A stretch of 64,000 nucleotides of DNA from Durusdinium trenchii (lineage: Eukaryota; Sar; Dinophyceae; Suessiales; Symbiodiniaceae): the NCBI GenBank assembly GCA_963970005.1, contig CAXAMN010015125.1, forward strand, positions 13,928 to 77,927, written 5' to 3'. Positions 29,200 through 39,399 of the stretch are shown piece after piece. Within the stretch, counting starts at the first letter, position 1, and every line of letters begins with the position of its first letter. Under the pieces are notes generated by a model. That model searched no databases. It was not told the DNA's origin and was given only the letters and a program-made list of their open reading frames with translations. The position numbers and the translations under genes are program-made.

Positions 29200-30038
29200 A
29201 TGAACTGGTCAACTCCTAGGTTGTTCAAAGCTCATCAAGTAAAGAAGCATTCTAGCACGTCTTCCTGGAAGGATCTTGGTCCCCAAAGCAGCGGGATTCG
29301 TCGTTGCAACAATGCGTCGAAGACACAAATCTTTGCCGTGCCTTTGTTGGAACCAAAACAACCTCCCTGACAAGCGCTTGATCTTCCCAACCTTTTGTTT
29401 CTGGGCCACGGCAAATGCTTGAGGAATTATCCCCATAGATCGCCAACCGCACACCAATTGCACTTTCTGTCTTGTCAGATGCGAAACTGCTGCTTTCACT
29501 AGTGACCCTTCCTGAAACCAATGCAACATACTCAGGCCCTGTACTGCGCACGTGATATGTTTCTGCGTCCTCGAGTTTCTGTGTCCTGGAGTATGCGTGG
29601 ATCCAACGGCAAAATGCACCCTCATGACGTCGAACTTCTACTCTCCTTGTTCCCGGACCAATCTGAATCACAAGCGACTTCCAGCGCCCATTGTTCTTCA
29701 TCTTCCTCGTAGATGAGGACTGAAGCCAGTCCACGAGCTCGACCTCGAAACGCACTTGACTTGTTCTGACTCCTCATTGCCACGTGGATGTCTTGCGTTA
29801 CTGAAAGGTATCCGGCCAACTTCGACAATGAAGTCCAACTCCCTTCTGTTGGGGTCTGCAAATGACCTGCCAGTTCCTTCACCGTGTACTGGATGTCCGG
29901 TCTGTCGCCAGCCCTATAAAGCAATGTTCCAACTCCACTTCTATATGCGCCAGTCCCCTCATCACCTTCTTTGAGCTTCGTCTCATCGACGTCCATGGCT
30001 AGTGCACGTGCTGCGCGTGCTTTTTTTCGCTCCTCCAA
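29200..30038 (-). pseudogene. Copia RNase H and RT connection domain
   Basis: TGAYRSGVGTLLYRAGDRPD and IQYTVKELAGHLQTPTEGSW match the copia RT-to-RNase-H segment (YRS-x-VG-x-LLY-x-A-x-DRPDI). Then come VACDSDWSGNKESRSSTS (first RNase H Asp) and, in another frame, PEYVALVSG, AIYGDNSSS and finally VATTNPAALGTKILPGRRAR, the terminal NPAD-x-x-TK motif with D changed to A. At least two frame changes occur between 29755 and 29209. The RNase H fold can be traced from end to end but not in one frame. Confidence 0.8.
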
Positions 30039-30570
30039 ATTTTGGCAGCAACTTCAACAGTCCTTCAATGTACTTGCTGTTGACTGCAATCTCTGTCTTC
30101 TCGGGCGTCACAGTGATGGTTCTCTTCAGGAAGTTCAGTGACTGCCCTTCCTCCACCGAGACCTTGCGCAACTTCATGAGGCGATCGACGAGTTTTGCCA
30201 TCGCCTGACCTTCACCTCCAATGACATTGGTCATGTTATCGACATGAACAAGCAAGATGACACAGCCAAAGTGTTGGCGCTTCTGGGCATGGCCCCTATC
30301 CTCCTCTCTTCAACGTCCATTGTTCTGCAACCCAATGACACTTTTGACGTTCTTTGGCTGGCTGCACATGAGGTATGCATCTTTGACGTCCATGGTCACG
30401 ATCTGCCATCCCTTCGCCTGACGGGCTGCCAAACCGCCGGGACCAACCGGAGCAACGATTGACCTGCTCAAGCGAAGTCCCTTGCTACCAGCCGCGCTCC
30501 TCTTCCACCTTTGCTCACGCCACCTCCAACCCATGACCAGTTTGGTCGCAAGAAATGGGATTTCATCCAA
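29983..30570 (-). pseudogene. Copia reverse transcriptase, altered active site
   Basis: GWQIVTMDVKDAYLM (30310-30570 piece) matches the copia RT motif with the first catalytic Asp (DVKDAFL). In the next piece MLVHVDNMTNVIGGEG stands where copia RT has V-x-Y-V-D-D-M: tyrosine is His and the second Asp is Asn. KTITVTPEKTEIAVNSKYIE-like sequence follows as expected (here FLKRTITVTPEKTEIAVNSK). A frame change separates the pieces. The substituted YVDD would abolish polymerisation. Confidence 0.75.
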
Positions 30571-30769
30571 CTCCTTTCCAGCCTCAGGTGGGCGTCAGAC
30601 ACCCATGCTGACCAGTCACTCGACCTCCTCCTTCACGCCTTCTTCCTCGATCTTGGCCAACAGCTCTGGCCGGTGATGTGGGACTGTCAGTGACTCGTCA
30701 CCACGGTCACCGCGCTGCAATGGCATCAACTCTTGCCTCACTTCCACCCGGCGGCCCTGGCGAGCCTTC

Positions 30770-31340
30770 TCAAAACATCTTCAAGGCTTTGTGGGGCATG
30801 CTCCTCAACTTCTTGGTCAGACTAGCTTCAACTGTCCCTCCTTCGCTTCTCTTCTCACCTCCTGATCTCTCACCTCCTGAATCTCCTGGTTTGCGTATCG
30901 GGTCTTTTGCTAAGCTGTCAAGTAGGTCTTGTAGCAACGTGTCATCTCCAACTTCCATGTTGCCACTTCTTGGACTGCTCGGGGTGTATTCATCGTCTGG
31001 AAGGTCAGAGGCTGCCTCATCTTCAAGTTCCCCTACCTGCCTTTGATGCTCCTTGGCTTCCTGCTCAAGGTCTTTCAACGCTTCCAACTCTTTTCCATCT
31101 GGCTTTCTTTTCTTGGCCTCTCTTCCTATTTCTTTCTTTCTTCTGGCCTCCCCGCGCGCCTGTGCTCTGATTGCTTGACGACATAGCAGGCGGTAATGGC
31201 ACTGAAGGGAACTTGGCCATCAAGGCTGAAGCCTTGAACCCAATCGCCCACGGCCACACCTTCACGAAGTGTAGAGCATCGGCCTCAAACGGTGACGGCA
31301 ATGTCCCCGTCAACTCGATCTGATGTTTCCAAGCCAGCAA
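30770..31340 (-). pseudogene. Copia integrase-to-RT linker
   Basis: Acidic, Ser/Pro-rich sequence (DEAASDLPDDEYTPSSPRSG) in the 31087-30770 frame and weak coding further upstream. It lies between the integrase and RT motifs on the same strand, where copia polyproteins have a low-complexity linker. There is no domain of its own. Confidence 0.45.
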
Positions 31341-31355
31341 CCGACCTCGAACTTG

Positions 31356-32122
31356 TCATCTCCATTTGCTCTTCTCACTTTGGCCAAAGCACGTTCCCCA
31401 AACATAGAAACCTTTTCGCCATTTTCTTCCGCTTCTCATCTCATGAGCTGTTGGGTCACCGCCCTTTCTCCTGTAGTGAGTCAGCAACCACCCTACGTGG
31501 CGTAGTTCCCCCACAAGAAGATGCTTGACGATGGCCTGATGTTCACTTGACACCCTTCTCTCACAGCTCAACTCTTCCATTCCTCTGTGAAGGTGGCGTG
31601 GAATCCAAGCTTCAACCTGGCTTGCTGGGTGATCTCGAGCAACATCCTCATCCGAAGGTTCTCCATCGCCCTTCAAGATCACTTGAGAGTATCCCAGGCT
31701 GCCAATGCACCTCAGAACTTGCTCAGCCTGTGACTTGAAGTGCGCTCGTCCCTTTCCAGGAGTGGGAACGACGCGAACTGCTCGTGACCAAGTTTGTCTC
31801 CTTTTCAACTCCGTCTTCTCCCTTCATGAAGCTAAATTCCATCGAGGTGGTAGGCATGTCTGCTTTGCCCTCCTGGCTCGGGATTCTGCTCCTTGAAGGG
31901 GATCCTCTTTGCCCAATCCTGGCAAGGCCAACGCGTCAGCTCATGCACCTGCCTCTCAGCCTTGCTTGGAACTCGAGGTGCTATACGTCCTCTTGCGTCT
32001 TCACCTTCGTCTGCGTTGCCCTTCTGGGATTCCTTTCTCGCAAGCTCAGTACTCAAGTTCTCTGCAAAGTGAGTGTAGCGCAAGCGTCGACCAAGCTTCC
32101 TCTTTCTTCTTTCCTCTGCCAA
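31356..32122 (-). pseudogene. Copia integrase region
   Basis: PSKAERQVHELTRWPCQDWA (32122-31832 piece) matches the zinc-binding/GAG-pre-integrase region. In the 31808-31356 piece, GKGRAHFKSQAEQVLRCIGS then LGYSQVILKGDGEPS carries a catalytic-type Asp (L-K-x-D-x-E-P). HEMRSGRKWRK resembles the integrase C-terminal P-x-E-x-R-x-G-R motif. A frame change near 31830 joins the pieces. Confidence 0.75.
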
Positions 32123-32374
32123 GACCGCGCTTCTTCAAACCTGCGCGTAGCTTTCGGAGTGGCGAAGTCTTCTTGTAGCTTTCTCCTTCAATCTAAATCT
32201 TCAACTTCTTCCTCAACAGTCCTGAACGGGTCGCCCTCATCAGCCTCACGCTGCTCTCCAAGATCTTCTTCATCATCTTCCCTCATTCTCTTTGACCATT
32301 GACGTCTTGCTCAACTCAGGTCTCAGACCAATTTAGTCCTTCGCCGGGATGTCTATTGGTTCATCTGAAGACTG

Positions 32375-33113
32375 CTAAAAGAAGCAAACAACCTCACACC
32401 CACTCTTGTAAGGGAAGTCCACCCTGTGGGTAGCTGTCTTTCTTGGGCCCACCTCAACCAAGCCCTTCAGTCCGTCGAAAATGAGTCTGTTCTCTTCCCC
32501 TGCACCTCTGGCCTCATGCTTGGGCCGCTCTTCATGGGCCTTCCTGGTCTGTGCTTCCGTGACCAACGAGTTGCGTCTGAAGCTCAACTGTTTGCTAAAC
32601 AAGCCGTGCGTCAACTTCACATTGTCGTTTGCACCTTCCAGCTTCCAACCTTTCCTCAACAGTTTCCCAAGAGCCAACAAAGGTTCAGAAACATTCGACA
32701 AAGCAAAGCTCTCTCGAAGTTGCGCCTGGTGACCGTCCTCACCTTCCAGCGCAATGCCTGGCGCGTTGCATCGCCGCACATGATGTCCCCTTGGGATTGC
32801 AGAGTTGTTCTTGATGCAGGTGCAGATGTTTCAGTATTGCCGACGACCTTTGCAGACAGTGGTATTCCACTGCCAAGGAAGAGCGTGCTGGGAGATGCCC
32901 CTGCCTCGCAACACCTCTCACGAAGCATCGTTCTGACAGCCTTGAACCCTCACCCACCAAGTCCATATAGCTTTTGAATCTGGCTTCATTCTCTTCCTCC
33001 TCAATCTTGAAGATCGCCCAATCGGTGTCCTCATCACTGTAAGTGAAATCATGTGCCTCGCTCACCATCCTCACTTCCGCTTCCTGTGCTTCGTCCTCCT
33101 CGTCGATGTCCAA
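32375..33113 (-). pseudogene. Copia protease region with internal inversion
   Basis: The minus strand reads an acidic gag/protease lead-in (MDIDEEDEAQEAEVRMVSEA, DEDTDWAIFKIEEEENEARF). It later reads ALEGEDGHQAQLRESFALSN and VSEPLLALGKLLRKGWKLEG, the end of the copia protease domain. The catalytic centre between them is missing on this strand. Instead the plus strand at about 32775-32898 encodes CRVVLDAGADVSVLP then FADSGIPLPRKSVLGDA, which is the protease core (D-S/A-G). The core is therefore inverted in place. The active site also reads DAG rather than DSG or DTG. Confidence 0.75.
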
Positions 33114-33119
33114 AAGGAT

Positions 33120-33639
33120 CGTCTCGACCCTTGAACTGTCCCTGCCGTGACACCGGTTTCACTCTTTGTTGCGCATGACTACTTGAAAGGTTGCAAAAAT
33201 GGAAAAGGCAAGAAGGGATTGCCGCGAGATGTTTGGAAGCTCTGGTGGCAAATTCATTGGAGTCGGGAATGCCCAGTGAGGACGCTTCGCCAGGTGCCTG
33301 ATTCCATCAGCACTTCAGCGCCATGAGGAGCTGCAAGCACGGCAAGCGAGCCCTTTCTGCTCTTTCCTCTTTTCCTTTGTCATACGGTGTTGCAGGCGGC
33401 TCCATCGCCTTTGCCCTCGTCTTCGCCTCTGCCGTCTCTTCCTTTGCCTTTGCCTTTGTCCTTTCCCTTGACGCGGTCAACATCCTGGGAACAACATCAT
33501 CATGTTGCTTGTCCTCTCGCCGACCAACGTCAAACTCTTTGCAAGCCGACGAGGAGCTGTAAGATGTTGTAGCCTACTCAAATGACAACAGCTTCTCTCT
33601 CTCTCTCTTTATCGAGCCTTTCGGGTGGCTCTGTTACCG
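33120..33639 (-). pseudogene. Copia gag/leader region
   Basis: The minus strand between the primer-binding site and the protease lead-in includes GKDKGKGKGRDGRGEDEGKG (about 33470-33410). This Gly/Lys-rich stretch resembles the nucleocapsid-like region of dinoflagellate copia gag. Stops interrupt every frame. No clear CCHC zinc knuckle is visible. Confidence 0.4.
33628..33639 (-). other. Primer-binding site candidate (initiator tRNA-Met)
   Basis: Minus strand CGGTAACAGAGC directly abuts the CA end of the 5' LTR. It matches TGGTATCAGAGC, the usual copia site complementary to the initiator tRNA-Met 3' end, at 10 of 12 bases. Confidence 0.65.
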
Positions 33640-33754
33640 TGAAAGAAATCGAACGCACGATGCGCTCCTTTTCCGCTAGTGGGAACTGAGCCTATGCGGT
33701 GCGTTGTGTGAACCTGAATCAAAGGTCATGAGCGCCCGCGGCGTCAGTCTAGCA
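33640..33754 (-). repeat. 5' LTR of the copia element
   Basis: On the plus strand it begins TGAAAGAAATCGAACGCACG and ends GCGTCAGTCTAGCA, followed by the ACGGT target duplication. It is more CpG-rich than its partner. Confidence 0.9.
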
Positions 33755-33759
33755 ACGGT

Positions 33760-34700
33760 TCAAAGCGACAGTATGACATGCCCACTGTGTCTCTTTGGCA
33801 GCTCATTGCTTGTCCTCCTCGCCGGTTACCACGTTCTGCTGGATTCCCAACTTCCAAGAGCCCTCAAACTGAAAGAATCTCTACCTAGTCTCGCACAAAC
33901 CCCCCGCGCCCCTCTTTTGGCCTGGCCCCTCATGGACAGCTCCATCTCCTCTACTTCTTCTCCGACCTGAGCCTCGCTGTCTCTGTAAATGGACACTTCC
34001 TGCAACTCTGTCACGAAAACATTGACTTTGTTCAGTCCGCCTTGAAAACTTCCTCCATGTCATACTCATTGAACCCGTCGTCTGCACCTTGGCCCCACAA
34101 CCCAGTGGCATGGGGTTGAGGCAGCTCAGCAGGCTAATGCAGGCAGGACTCTGACTGCAAAATTTTGAATAAGGGCCTAGATCATTGACTGGTTCCACGC
34201 CAACGGGCACAAAAGTTTGACCAACGCCAGCTGATGTAGAGAGCCCGCGTATGAAAGGCTTGCGCACGCGCGCGGCGGGCTAACCTGCCTCGAATTTGGC
34301 ATCTTTGATGTCTCGGACAGCGTTCAATACGGACCCCCATCTTCGAAACCTGCCACAGTTCGTCGACCACCACGAACGATACGCCAGGCGTGGATAAGTT
34401 GGAGGTTTTAAGAGCATGGTGTCTCCGAATAACTGAATTTTGTCCTCAGTAAAACTGGCTTGGTGGAAAAAGTTGCTTTGCTGAACCTGGGCTGCGACCA
34501 AGAGGCTTGACAGACGTAGAATAGACCAATTCCCAAAGCCCCGCAAGCTTGGCACCATCAAACTCGTTCAAATCACCAACCTGCACCAGTCACAGCTGTC
34601 AAAAAGACTAGACAACGGTTGGCCCGAGAGCGAGACAGGTGATTGTCCAGCGCTGTCGAGTAATGAAATAGTCAAGATCGAGTTGTCCAAGAGTCATGAC
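33760..34700. other. Flank of the copia element, weak coding character only
   Basis: Minus-strand frames at 34014-33826 (TELQEVSIYRDSEAQVGEEV) and 34373-34182 (MVVDELWQVSKMG) look partly coding but carry no recognised domain. A segment near 34602 (ACTAGACAACGGTTGGCCCG) also occurs, diverged, at 39310-39350 and 57455-57485. Confidence 0.3.
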
Positions 34701-34994
34701 ATCTTTATATTAAGAGGAAAGATATGTAGAAAGAGAGATAGAGAGGGCGGACGTGAAGGAGTGACAGCGTGGATGTACAGATGTGATATAGGTGTGCAGA
34801 TGCGTGGGTGTGTGGAGGTAGAGGGGTAGATCTGCAGATGTGAGCGTGTGAAGATGTAAATGTTCAGAGAGGTGAGGGGGCGCAGACGTAGATGCGCAGA
34901 TGCAACAGCAGCGCAACGTTGTGGTTCAGGACCGCCAACCTTGGTTGCGCAAGCGCAACGCTGAAGCGGTTCGACTCAAACTGATCTATAGCAC

Positions 34995-36070
34995 ACCAGC
35001 GACACGCCGCGTTTACGCCAGCGTGTTTCGCGCTCCCCAGTGGCACCGCGCCACGCAAACGCACTTCCCACCAAGGCCGCGCAAATCCGCACGGTGCTGC
35101 GACATCACGGACGTAATTTCGCCACACGGTCTGCCCACGCACAATCACACGATACCGTCAATCATCCCGCTCACCAGCGACACGCCGCGTTTACACCATG
35201 TTTCGCGCTCCCCAGTGGCACGGTGCCACGTAAACGCACTTCCTACCAAGGCCGCGCAAATCCGCCTGGCACTCCGACATCACGGAGTAATTTGGCCACG
35301 CTTTCTGCCCACACACTACAAGCAATCATATCACACGATACCGCCAATCTTCCCGCTCACCAGCGACACGCCGCGTTTACACCAGCGTGTTTCGTGCCCC
35401 CCAGTGGCACGGCGCCACGTAAACACAATGCCCGCCAAGGCCGCGCAAATCCGCATGGCACTGCGGCATCACGGACGTAATTTGGCCATGCGTTCTGCCC
35501 ACACACTACAAGCAATCCTATCACACGATACCGCCAATCATCCCGCTCACCAGCGACAGGCCGCGTTTACACCAGCGTGTTTCGCGCTCCCCAGCGGCAC
35601 GGCGCCGCGCAAACGCACTTGCTGCCAAGGCCGCGCAAATCCACATGGCACTGCGGCATCGCGGATGTAATTTGGCCACGCGTTCTGCCCACACACTACA
35701 AGCAATCATACCACAGGATACCGCCCATCATCCCGCTCACCAGCGACACGCCGCGTTTACACCCGCGTGTTTCGCGCTCCCCAGCGGAACGGCGCCATGC
35801 AAACGCACTTCCTACCAAGACCGCGCAAATCCGCATGGCGCTGCGACATCACGGACGTAATTTGGCCACGCGTTCTGCCCACACACTACAAACAATCATA
35901 TCACACGATACCGCCGCCCATCACCCCGTTCACCAGCGACACGCCGCGTTTACACCAGCATGTTTCGCGCTCCCCAGTGGCACGGCGCCGCGCAAACGCA
36001 CCAAGGCCGCACAAATCCCCATGGCACTGCGACAGCACGAACGTAAATCGCCACACGGTCTGCCCACACA
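34995..36070 (+). repeat. ~190 bp satellite, about six units
   Basis: Units begin ACCAGCGACACGCCGCGTTT at about 34997, 35172, 35359, 35549, 35739 and 35932 (spacing 175-193 bp) and contain CAAGGCCGCGCAAATCCGCA and CACGCGTTCTGCCCACACAC. A stretch of related GATG/CAGATGTG microrepeats precedes it (about 34700-34900). Long ORFs across it are repeat translations that change frame from unit to unit. Confidence 0.9.
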
Positions 36071-36102
36071 CTAGAAACAAGCATGCCCGACTAGAAGCAA
36101 AC

Positions 36103-38980
36103 ACTTCTGAGTCCAGCTCCGCAACACTGTTTCCCGCATTACAATTGTACTACAATCTGCCCACTTCTGAGTCCAGCTCCGAAAAGCTCTTTCCCGCGCT
36201 ACATTTGCACTACAAACTGGCCAGGTCTGAGTCCAGCTCCACAAGTGAAGCGCCAAGTCTCCAAAATGAGCGTTTCGTACGAGACTTTTTGCAAAAGTGA
36301 ACTGGGGTCGTTTTGGTGCGTTTTTTCATCCTGGGGTCGTTTTGGTGTGTTTTTTTCGCCCTAGCATCGTTTTGGCGCGTTTTTCGTACGAGACTTCCTC
36401 CAAAAGTCCTCCAAAAGTCAAGCGCCAAGTCTCCAAAACGAGCGTTTCGTGCGAGACTTCCTCCAAAAGCGAAACGCGACCAATCCAAAACGCAATCTCA
36501 CCTACATTTCACGCCCTCGACACGCACGATCTCCGCAGAGGGTTGCGCGCCACCAATCCAAAACGCAATTTCGCGCCCTCGACGCGCACGATCTCCGCAG
36601 AGTGTTGCGCGTGACCAATCCAAAACGCAATCTCGCCTGCATTTCGCGCCCTCGCCACGCACGATCTCCGCAGAGGGTTGCCCGCTCTCACCTGCATTTC
36701 GCGCCCTCGACACGCACGATCTCCGCAGAGGGTTGCGCGCGACCAATCCAAAACGCAACCTCGCCTGCATTTCGCGCCCTCGACACGCACGATCTCCGCA
36801 GAGGGTTGCGCGTGACCAATCCAAAACGCAATCTCACCTGGATTTTGCGCTTTCGACACGATCTCCGCAGAGGGGTTGCCCGCGACCGGGCCAAAACGCA
36901 ATCTCACCTGCATTTCGCGCCATCGACGCGCGTGATTTCCGCAGAGGGTAGCGCCGGACCGAGCCAAAACGCAATCTCACCTGCATGTTGCGCCCTCGAC
37001 ACGCACGATCTCCGCAGAGGGTTGCGCCGGACAGAGAAAAAACGCAATCTCACCTGCATTTGATGCGCGATCTCCGCAGAGGGTTGCGCCGGACACAGCA
37101 AAAACGCACCCTCGCCTGCATTTGGCGCCCTCGACGCGCGCGATCTCCGCAGAGGGTTGCGTTTCGTGGTGCTCCGGCGGCGCCGCCCCCACCTTAAGAG
37201 AGAAAGACAAGAAGAGCGAGATGTGAAGATGTGAGATGTGATGAGATGCGCAGATGTGAAGATGTAGATGTAGATGCACAGATGTGAAGATGTGAAGAGG
37301 GGCGGAGCTGTAGATGTGCAGATGTGAAGATGGGCAGAGATGTAGATGCGCAAATGTAGAAGATGTGCAGAGCTGTAGGTGTGCGGATGTGAAGATGAGC
37401 AGAGATGTAGATGTGCAGATGCGAAGCTGTGAAGATGTAGATGAGACGTAGATGTGAAGATGAGCAGAGATGTAGATGTGCAAATGTAGAAGATGTGCAG
37501 AGCTGTAGATGTGCAGATGTGAAGATGTGAAGATGTAGATGAGACGTAGTTCTACAGATGCTCTTTACGAAGAACCCTTCGAGCTTGACTGGTAGTCCAC
37601 TTGACCAAGCTCAAGCGGACTAAACATTGTTGGGCACTTGTTCTGTGGCACTCTTCTGGGGCAATATGCTCGGACACTCTTGTGGTTTTTCCCCAGACTG
37701 TTTACTGCTAGGGGTTCTCAATTCTTTCTTAAGATGCGTCGGCCCTTTCTGTCGCTGTTGGTGTCCGCCCTTTTCCGCTGGCCACGCAGCATTTCTATTC
37801 GTTTGTCTCCCACTGCACTGTGGTGTCCGCCCTTTTCTGCTGACCATGCAGCATTTCTATTCATTTGTCTCCTAATTGATTTCTTTCCTTTTGTCTCACA
37901 TTTCTATTCATTTGTCTCCCAGATGGTTTCTTTTCCCCGAAAGCACTTGCGAAGGGTTTCTTCCAAAGGACATCTGCTCACATCTCCCAACATCATCTTT
38001 ATCATCATCATCATCATCGTCAACATCAATCTCAACTACGAAAAAACACTTCCAACACTTCGATTCGACTTCTGAAGGCGGCGGGCAGGTCTGGCCGGAG
38101 CTCACGAAACGTGACCCTCTGCGAGGATCGTGCGTGTCGAGCGCTCCAACGTGTGGTGAAACGTCGATCGCGTTTGATCTGGGGGGACCCTCTGCGGGGA
38201 TCGTGCGTGTCGAGCGCTCAAACGTGTGGTGAAACGTCGATCGCATTTGACGTGGAGTGACCCTCTGCGGGGATCGTGCGTGTCGAGCGCTCAAACGTGC
38301 GGTGAATCGTTTTTTGACCTGGAGCGACCCTCTGCCGGGATCGCGCGCGTCGAGCGCTGAAACGCGTGGAGATGTGCGAGTGTGCTTTGTGCGCAGGTGA
38401 CCCTCTGCGAGGCTCGTGCGTGTCGAGTGCTCAAATGCGTGGTGAAACGTCGAGCGCGTGTGGCGAACGTCGACGCGTGACTTTTGGAGGACGTCTCGTA
38501 CGAAACGCTGATTGGAGACTTGGCACTTCACTTTTGGAGGAAGTCTCGTGCGAAACGCTAGCTTTGGAGACTTGGCGCTTCACTTTTGGAGGACGTCTCT
38601 ACGTACAAAACGCTGGTTTTGGAGACTTGACGCTTCACTTTTGGAAGAAGTCTCGTACGAAACGCTCGTTTTGGAGCCTTGGCGCATCACTTTTGGAGGA
38701 AGTCTCGTACGAAACGCTCGCTTTGGAGAATTTGATGCGTGACTTTTGGAGGACGTCTCGTGCGAAACGCTCATTTTGGAGACTTGGCGCTTCACTTTTG
38801 GAGCTGGACTCAGAAGTGGCCAGTTTGTAGCAAATGTAGTGCAGGAAGGAGCTTTTCGGAGGTGGACTCAGACGTGGCCAGTTCGTAGTGCAAATGTAGT
38901 GCGGGAAAGAGCTTTTCGGAGCTGGACTCAGAAGTGGCCAGTTTGTAATGCAACTGCAGTGCAGGAAAGAGCTTGTCGTG
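36103..38980. mobile_element. Foldback-like inverted structure made of satellite arms
   Basis: The left arm has three 60 bp units with ACTTCTGAGTCCAGCTCC (36103, 36163, 36223), then ~50-60 bp units with CCAAGTCTCCAAAACGAGCG, then a 72 bp array with CGATCTCCGCAGAGGGTTGC (36480-37165). The right arm has the same three families, inverted and in mirror order: 72 bp units with ACCCTCTGCGGGGATCGTGC (38095-38465), GTCTCGTACGAAACGC units (38465-38800), then three 60 bp units with GGAGCTGGACTCAGAAGTGG (38800, 38860, 38920). The 0.9 kb centre holds GATGTGAAGATG microrepeats and a CCCC-hairpin repeat. Long repeat-filled inverted arms are typical of foldback transposons; no transposase is seen inside. 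Confidence 0.65.
37200..37560. repeat. GATGTGAAGATG/GATGTGCAGATG microrepeat
   Basis: Irregular 6-18 bp purine-rich units rich in GATGTG and CAGATG, in the centre of the foldback-like structure. The same motif is at about 34760-34900. Confidence 0.8.
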
Positions 38981-38999
38981 GCAGCGCAGTGTTTTGGCA

Positions 39000-39240
39000 T
39001 CGTCATCATCATACATACATACTCATACATTACACATCATCATCATCATCATCATCATCGTCATCATCATACATACATGCATGCATACATACATTCATAC
39101 CTACCTACCTACCTACCTACCTACCTACATACATACATACATACATACATACAAACAACATCATCATCAAAATCATCATCATCATCATCACCATAGTACA
39201 TTGTCATGCATCATCACCATCATCATCATCATCGTCATCG
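39000..39240. repeat. CATCAT / CATACATA / CTAC simple repeats
   Basis: Runs of ATC trinucleotides, CATA and CTAC tetranucleotides follow one another without interruption. ORFs over it are not genes. Confidence 0.9.
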
Positions 39241-39399
39241 TCATTTATACGCAGACAAACGGTTCATCCCTCAGTTCCGTTTTCGTTTGGAACCCTTTCG
39301 TTATAACGCTTACTCCTACTATGCTTTCGGGCCACCCTGTCGTCTAGTTCTTTTGTCTCCCTGATTTCTGTACTTATGTCCCCCAGGTTCGGTGCCTGC

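Larger units (their letters stand above)
27651..33754 (-). mobile_element. Ty1/copia LTR retrotransposon, complete but decayed
   Basis: 115 bp direct repeats at 27651-27765 and 33640-33754 start TG and end CA, and ACGGT flanks the element on both sides (27646-27650, 33755-33759). Coding is on the minus strand, so the right LTR is the 5' LTR. Downstream of it, CGGTAACAGAGC (33639-33628) resembles the copia primer-binding site TGGTATCAGAGC for initiator tRNA-Met. A purine-rich GAAGGCAGGG abuts the 3' LTR. Order along the minus strand: Gly/Lys-rich nucleocapsid-like region, protease, integrase, reverse transcriptase, RNase H, C-terminal membrane segment. This is the copia order. Frames are broken many times, so the copy is inactive. 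Confidence 0.9.

Noticed and set aside
33323..33562. Plus-strand Phe/Ser-rich ORF
   Set aside because: Antisense to the Gly/Lys-rich gag-like stretch of the copia element.
34995..36070. CRISPR-like array
   Set aside because: Units are contiguous satellite without short repeat/unique spacer alternation; no cas genes, and the context is eukaryotic. The same holds for the array at 59 kb.
34900..36300. Plus-strand ORFs of 146-256 codons
   Set aside because: Each is a translation of the ~190 bp satellite, and the frame shifts between units because the period is not a multiple of three.
36313..37063. Two ORFs of over 200 codons with repeated 'RALDTHDLRRGLR' peptides
   Set aside because: 72 bp is a multiple of three, so the satellite stays open by construction; no start context or other gene signal.
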